Assembly (NCBI RefSeq): GCF_900156045.1
Contig: NZ_FTMX01000007.1
Span: 62,001 to 126,000 of the forward strand
Source of the DNA: Peribacillus simplex
Lineage (GTDB): Bacteria; Bacillota; Bacilli; Bacillales; DSM-1321
DNA length: 64,000 bases
Direction of reading: 5' to 3'
Shown: in pieces, positions 60,669 to 64,000 of the stretch
Numbering within the stretch: position 1 is the first letter of the stretch
Layout: every line of letters starts with the position of its first letter
Translations under genes and position numbers: made by a program
Notes under the pieces: generated by a model
Databases searched by the model: none
Seen by the model: the letters and a program-made list of their open reading frames with translations, nothing else
What the model was told of the DNA's origin: nothing

Positions 60669-61208
60669 TTATGGAATAAAGCCGCCATTTGATAAAGTAT
60701 CATTGGATATATTTACATTCACAATTGGATTACCTACGTTTGAAATAGTATCGGTATCATTTTGAGTCTGGGCCTGAAGTTGGGCCTGAAGTTGGGCCTG
60801 AAGTTGAGCTTGAAGTTGAGTTTGAAGTTGAGCTTGGGCTTGGAGTTGTGCTTGAAGTTGCTCTTGTTTTTGTTGCTGTTGTTGAAGTTGGAATTGAATA
60901 TTTTCTAATTTACACTTACAATCATCGTGAGTTTCATAATCGCAGCAATTTTTCTTCTTACAATAATCACCGTGAGTTTCATAATCGCAGCAATTCTTCT
61001 TCTTACAATAATCACCATGATGGTCATAATCGCAGCAATTTTTCTTCTTACAACAATCATCGTGAGTTTCATAATCGCAGCAATTTTTCTTCTTACAATA
61101 ATCATCGTGAGAGTCATAATCGCAGCAATTTTTCTTCTTACAACAATCATCGTGAGAGTCATGATCACGGCGTTTTCTCTTCTTACAACAGTCATCGTGA
61201 TAATACAT
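60669..61208 (-). CDS. Cys-rich and Gln-rich repeat protein, possibly spore surface related
   Basis: A 179-residue low-complexity protein I cannot place in a family. Residues 1-95 are about six 15-residue repeats of the form [ST]HDD[CY]CKKKNCCDY[DE], giving more than 20 cysteines along with His, Asp and Lys. Residues 98-145 are Gln/Leu/Ala-rich (QLQAQLQAQ), likely a coiled coil. The end (NVGNPIVNVNISNDTLSNGG) is a beta-type tail. Such a composition is reminiscent of cross-linked Bacillus spore coat or exosporium proteins, by analogy only. Metal binding is another option. AAGGAG precedes the ATG at proper distance, which favours a real gene. Confidence 0.7.
   Translation of the reverse strand: MYYHDDCCKKRKRRDHDSHDDCCKKKNCCDYDSHDDYCKKKNCCDYETHDDCCKKKNCCDYDHHGDYCKKKNCCDYETHGDYCKKKNCCDYETHDDCKCKLENIQFQLQQQQQKQEQLQAQLQAQAQLQTQLQAQLQAQLQAQLQAQTQNDTDTISNVGNPIVNVNISNDTLSNGGFIP
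60916..61190 (-). repeat. 45-base coding repeat, about six copies
   Basis: Near-identical units containing AATCGCAGCAATTTTTCTTC spaced 45 bases apart encode the Cys-rich 15-residue repeat. Variation is concentrated at a few codons (CCA/CGT/CAT and TAC/CAA positions). DNA-level identity between units suggests recent expansion or homogenisation. Confidence 0.88.
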
Positions 61209-61388
61209 AAAAATATCACTCCTTTTTTTCCTATACTTAAAGTTACTTTTTGAGGTCTCATTCTTTTGGACAAGTATCCCTGTTTTCCTATTATATGAAC
61301 ATTTTCAAAAAATGAATGAGCACTCTCCCTATTTTGATTTTTGATAATTACTTAATTTCGATGCATGTCATAACCAGCTTAAGAAAAA

Positions 61389-61697
61389 ATGAATTTGGTT
61401 GTGCTTTTAGGGATTGAGGAAAATAACCGGATAAAGCCAGCTGGCATAATGGGGTTTGTCCCTTCTGCAGCGAGTCAGTACCAGGATTTAATTGTCATTT
61501 CTTTGGATCCAAAGATTAAATGTAAAGTAAGGATGGCTACACCAATCAGGGACGAGCTACAAGAAGCACTGGAACCAAAACACATACAAGAGGTATTAGG
61601 CATAGGACGAAGCCAGACTTATGAATTATTCAATAAACCTCCCTTTCACGTTGTAAAATCGGAAGGATATACAAAGTTTCAAAAATTACTTTTTTAA
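61389..61697 (+). pseudogene. Chimeric relic: DNA ligase OB-fold fragment joined to excisionase-like HTH
   Basis: The 102-codon frame joins two unrelated pieces. Residues 1-49 (RIKPAGIMGFVPSAASQYQD, then ISLDPKIKCKVRM) resemble the OB-fold part of ATP-dependent phage-type DNA ligases such as LigB/YoqV. Residues 55-95 (LEPKHIQEVLGIGRSQTYEL followed by FNKPPFHVVK) are a MerR/excisionase-like HTH of the type found in Bacillus integrative elements, degenerate after the recognition helix. There is no ribosome binding site. An in-frame ATG at 61533 would start the HTH part alone. I read it as the scar of a mobile element. Confidence 0.5.
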
Positions 61698-61708
61698 TGG
61701 TTAGATGG

Positions 61709-61740
61709 AGAACAAGGAAATTGATTCCTTGTTCTTTTTA
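61709..61740 (+). terminator. Terminator after the HTH relic
   Basis: GAACAAGGA / TCCTTGTTC perfect stem, loop AATTGAT, then TTTTTATTTT. Confidence 0.85.
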
Positions 61741-61931
61741 TTTTGTCATGGTAATATGACATTAATTAAAAGCGAGCACAGTGGTAGGTTTTTGGTAGGA
61801 TACTTGGTAGGAATGAGCAACATTCAACAGAACTACAAAACATTTCGATAAATATCATAACCGTAAAAACCCTATAACAAAGGCTTTTAAATAACAACAT
61901 AATACTAGAAAACACAGCGATGTGTTGATAG

Positions 61932-62060
61932 TGTCCTTCGGGGTCGGGTGAAAATCCCAACCGGCGGTGATGAAGAAATTCTAAGCCCGCGAGCCTGATA
62001 AAGGCAGGATTTGGTGAGATTCCAAAGCCGACAGTACAGTCTGGATGGGAGAAGGACGTG
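61932..62060 (+). promoter_or_regulatory. FMN riboswitch (RFN element)
   Basis: Conserved RFN blocks appear in order: TCCTTCGGGGTCGGGTGAAA, CCCAACCGGCGGTGATGA, AGCCCGCGAGC, GATTTGGTGAGATTCCAAAG and CCGACAGTACAGTCTGGATG, closing with GAGAAGGA that pairs with TCCTTC. It precedes the ribE-ribB-ribH operon. Confidence 0.97.
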
Positions 62061-62080
62061 TGGAACCCAAGTGTATACGT

Positions 62081-62118
62081 ACGCCTAATTTTTCAAAAAT
62101 GAAAACATTAGGCTTTTT
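62081..62118 (+). terminator. Hairpin with T tail after the FMN aptamer
   Basis: GCCTAAT / ATTAGGC stem with an 18-base loop followed by TTTTT. It may be part of the riboswitch expression platform. Confidence 0.6.
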
Positions 62119-62152
62119 AGGTATACAATTTTTTTCACTCATTTCTCCTGCT

Positions 62153-62186
62153 AACTCCTTAGGTCATCCTAAGGGGTTTTTTATAT
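62153..62186 (+). terminator. Riboswitch-controlled terminator before ribE
   Basis: CCTTAGG / CCTAAGG perfect stem, loop TCAT, then GGTTTTTTAT, ending about 20 bases before the ribE start. Confidence 0.82.
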
Positions 62187-62206
62187 TTTATAAAAGGGGG
62201 AAAAAC

Positions 62207-62845
62207 ATGTTTACGGGAATCATTGAGGATGTCGGTACCGTACATTCCTTGAACAAAGGAAAAAGCAGTATGGAGTTATCGATTCGTTCTGAAAAAATCC
62301 TTGAAGATGTGCATCTGGGGGATAGTATTTCAGTCAACGGGGTCTGCTTGACGGTAACATCCTTCACGAAAAGTTTGTTTACGGTCGACGTGATGCCGGA
62401 AACGGTCAAAGCTTCCACGATCCGGACGTTAAAATTGGGATCACCTGTTAATCTCGAACGAGCCATGAGTGCACAGGGAAGGTTTGGCGGTCATTTTGTT
62501 TCAGGTCATATCGACGGAACCGGAACGATCATAAAAAAAGAACGGAAAGAAAATGCCGTATATTATGTAATCCAATTGGAAGAAGGGCTTAGTACATTCT
62601 GCATTCCAAAAGGTTCCGTGGCCATTGATGGAACGAGCTTGACGATATTTGGGATCGAAAGGAACCTTTTGACTGTGTCACTGATTCCATTGACTCATCA
62701 GGACACCATATTGGGACAAAAAGCGGCTGGCGATATTGTTAACATCGAAAATGACATGATAGGGAAATATATAATACATCAAATGAAAAATGGCAATCCA
62801 AAACCAGGACTGAATTTAGAGTTTTTGGCAGAGCATGGATTCTAA
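62207..62845 (+). CDS. ribE: Riboflavin synthase alpha chain
   Basis: A 212-residue enzyme with two internally repeated lumazine-binding barrels: first MFTGIIEDVGTVHSL with the SVNGVCLTV and MPETV motifs, second GHFVSGHIDGTGTI with VAIDGTSLTI and LIPLTHQDTIL. It dismutates two 6,7-dimethyl-8-ribityllumazine into riboflavin. ATG 62207 has AAAGGGGG upstream; the longer frame runs through the leader. In B. subtilis ribD precedes this gene after the FMN riboswitch; here ribE follows directly. Confidence 0.96.
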   Translation: MFTGIIEDVGTVHSLNKGKSSMELSIRSEKILEDVHLGDSISVNGVCLTVTSFTKSLFTVDVMPETVKASTIRTLKLGSPVNLERAMSAQGRFGGHFVSGHIDGTGTIIKKERKENAVYYVIQLEEGLSTFCIPKGSVAIDGTSLTIFGIERNLLTVSLIPLTHQDTILGQKAAGDIVNIENDMIGKYIIHQMKNGNPKPGLNLEFLAEHGF

Positions 62846-62860
62846 TAATAGGGCGGTGTA

Positions 62861-63511
62861 ATGATGTTTCATACAATAGAAGAAGCAATAGAAGATTTGA
62901 AGGCTGGCAAGGTAGTAATCGTATCCGATGATGAAGACCGTGAAAATGAAGGGGATTTTGTAGTGTTGGCCGAAAAGGCGACACCGGAAGCGATTAATTT
63001 CATGGCCACTCATGGACGTGGTTTGATTTGTACAACCATTACTGAAGAACTGGCAGCGAAATTGAAACTGCATCCTATGGTAGGTGAAAATACCGATCAT
63101 CATGGCACTGCTTTTACGGTAAGTGTCGATCATAAAAGCACCTCTACAGGAATCAGTGCTTTTGAACGGTCCTTGACCATCCTTGAACTTCTTAATGAAG
63201 ATTCTGTGGCTGAAGATTTCCAAAGGCCTGGTCACACTTTTCCGATAGTCGCTAAAGAAGGCGGCGTATTGAGAAGGGCAGGACATACGGAGGCATCGGT
63301 GGACTTGGCGAAGTTATGCGGTGCCTCTCCAGCGGGTGTCATTTGTGAGATCATGAATGAAGATGGATCGATGGCCCGCGTATCCGATTTAGAAGTCATC
63401 GCTGATAAATTTAACCTGAAATTCATTACGATAGCCGATTTGATTCGGTATCTTGAACAAAATGATTCAATTGGGAAACAGGAACTTGAACTGAACATCC
63501 CGAAAGCTTGA
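62861..63511 (+). CDS. ribB: 3,4-Dihydroxy-2-butanone 4-phosphate synthase, RibB only
   Basis: A 216-residue protein equal to the N-terminal half of RibBA. The acidic loop [16 protein letters not shown] (residues 20-35), [11 protein letters not shown], the [16 protein letters not shown] substrate motif and the [16 protein letters not shown] loop are intact. The GTP cyclohydrolase II half (with the C-x10-C-x-C zinc motif), fused in most Bacillus RibA/RibBA proteins, is missing: translation stops and ribH begins 70 bases later. GGCGGTG precedes the ATG. It makes the four-carbon precursor from ribulose 5-phosphate. Confidence 0.95.
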   Translation: MMFHTIEEAIEDLKAGKVVIVSDDEDRENEGDFVVLAEKATPEAINFMATHGRGLICTTITEELAAKLKLHPMVGENTDHHGTAFTVSVDHKSTSTGISAFERSLTILELLNEDSVAEDFQRPGHTFPIVAKEGGVLRRAGHTEASVDLAKLCGASPAGVICEIMNEDGSMARVSDLEVIADKFNLKFITIADLIRYLEQNDSIGKQELELNIPKA

Positions 63512-63580
63512 AGGGTTATTAGGAATTAAATCTTAACGTGAAAAAATGATATTGTTTTTTAAAAATAGGAGGAATTGGAC

Positions 63581-64000
63581 ATGGGGAAAACTATTGAAGC
63601 ACAATTAATCGGATCAGGTTTGAAAGTCGGAATCGTGGTAGGAAGATTTAATGAGTTTATCACAAGCAAGCTTTTAGGAGGGGCATTGGATGGCCTTAAG
63701 CGTCATGGCGTTGATGAGAATGATGTTGACATCGCTTGGGTCCCGGGTGCTTTTGAACTTCCGTTAATTGCTAAGAAACTTGTGAATACAGGTAAATATG
63801 ATGCGGTAATCGGTCTTGGAACGGTAATCAGGGGTGCCACTTCACATTATGATTATGTATGCAATGAAGCAGCTAAAGGCATGGCTTCCGTTTCATTGGA
63901 AACAGGTGTACCGGTTATCTTCGGTTTGCTGACAACTGAAAATATTGAACAAGCCATTGAACGTGCAGGAACGAAATCAGGTAATAAAGGCTATGAAGCT
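63581..64000 (+). CDS. ribH: 6,7-Dimethyl-8-ribityllumazine synthase (partial)
   Basis: The first 140 codons are present and the gene runs off the window end. Active-site segments [12 protein letters not shown] (substrate aromatic Phe), [15 protein letters not shown] and [20 protein letters not shown] with the catalytic His, and [20 protein letters not shown] define the family; full length should be about 155 residues. AGGAGG is seven bases upstream of ATG. Condenses the RibB product with the ribitylaminouracil, which must be supplied by a RibA and RibD encoded elsewhere. Confidence 0.97.
   Translation, partial: MGKTIEAQLIGSGLKVGIVVGRFNEFITSKLLGGALDGLKRHGVDENDVDIAWVPGAFELPLIAKKLVNTGKYDAVIGLGTVIRGATSHYDYVCNEAAKGMASVSLETGVPVIFGLLTTENIEQAIERAGTKSGNKGYEA

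Noticed and set aside
60848..61253. Three further open frames across the Cys-repeat gene
   Set aside because: Alternative-frame translations of the 45-base repeat; only the minus-strand frame from 61208 has a ribosome binding site and a non-repetitive end.

Overview
The window reads as a chromosomal segment of a Bacillus-group Firmicute, most like a Peribacillus or 'Bacillus simplex' type organism. The reasons are strong AGGAGG ribosome binding sites, frequent TTG and GTG starts, rho-independent terminators after most transcription units, and a gene set close to B. subtilis families (qoxABCD, yfmQ, queF, yclM, nrgAB, dctP, yocH, yflT, ydbS/ydbT, sigL/rpoN, yfmL, rib genes). The genus call is an inference from gene content. 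No rRNA, tRNA, CRISPR array or complete insertion sequence was seen.

Region by region. 1-3.1 kb: end of the aa3 quinol oxidase operon (qoxA tail, qoxB, qoxC, qoxD). 3.3-8.5 kb: yfmQ-like gene, a small stress protein, an EamA transporter, preQ1 riboswitch plus queF, aspartokinase yclM, then two transposase relics (IS3/IS150-like and IS1182-like, facing each other) and two copies of a dispersed GC-rich repeat. 8.5-15.7 kb: nitroreductase with an unusual structured leader, a heterodimeric ABC exporter behind a Fur-like box and a possible leader peptide, then cstA with its small partner. 16.2-23.5 kb: an AT-rich nine-gene catabolic operon (PRD regulator, amidohydrolase, PRD protein, SFCGS protein, DUF4312, DUF4311, DUF4310, DgaE-type ammonia lyase, KDPG-type aldolase). 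This is the best candidate for an undescribed system: a probable amino-sugar-acid pathway with a four-part uncharacterised module in the place where a PTS permease would be expected. Its DUF4312 gene is frameshifted at a ten-A run.

24-36 kb: ammonium transporter and PII protein behind a TnrA/GlnR box, LytTR regulator with a CoA-transferase, AI-2E-family permease, succinate-semialdehyde dehydrogenase, C4-dicarboxylate transporter with a cre site, ketopantoate reductase-like protein, YocH-like cell wall protein and an M20 peptidase. 36-44.5 kb: sigma-B-type general stress gene, chemoreceptor, ydbST, a penicillin-binding protein, a uridine-kinase-like protein and an orphan bluB.

44.7-51 kb: a sigma-54 cluster. 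rpoN lies divergently from an aminotransferase/aldehyde dehydrogenase operon that has an excellent -24/-12 promoter and three phased upstream palindromes. A second -24/-12 promoter with different palindromes precedes another aldehyde dehydrogenase. No enhancer-binding activator is encoded in the window. 51-59.8 kb: a short tandem-repeat tract, molybdopterin oxidoreductase, proline symporter, sensor kinase, yfmL, methionine gamma-lyase and a TspO-like membrane protein. 60-61.9 kb: an accessory scar with a long perfect hairpin, a Cys/Gln-repeat protein and a DNA-ligase/HTH relic. 61.9-64 kb: FMN riboswitch followed by a reduced ribE-ribB-ribH operon lacking ribD and the GTP cyclohydrolase II domain; ribH runs off the end.
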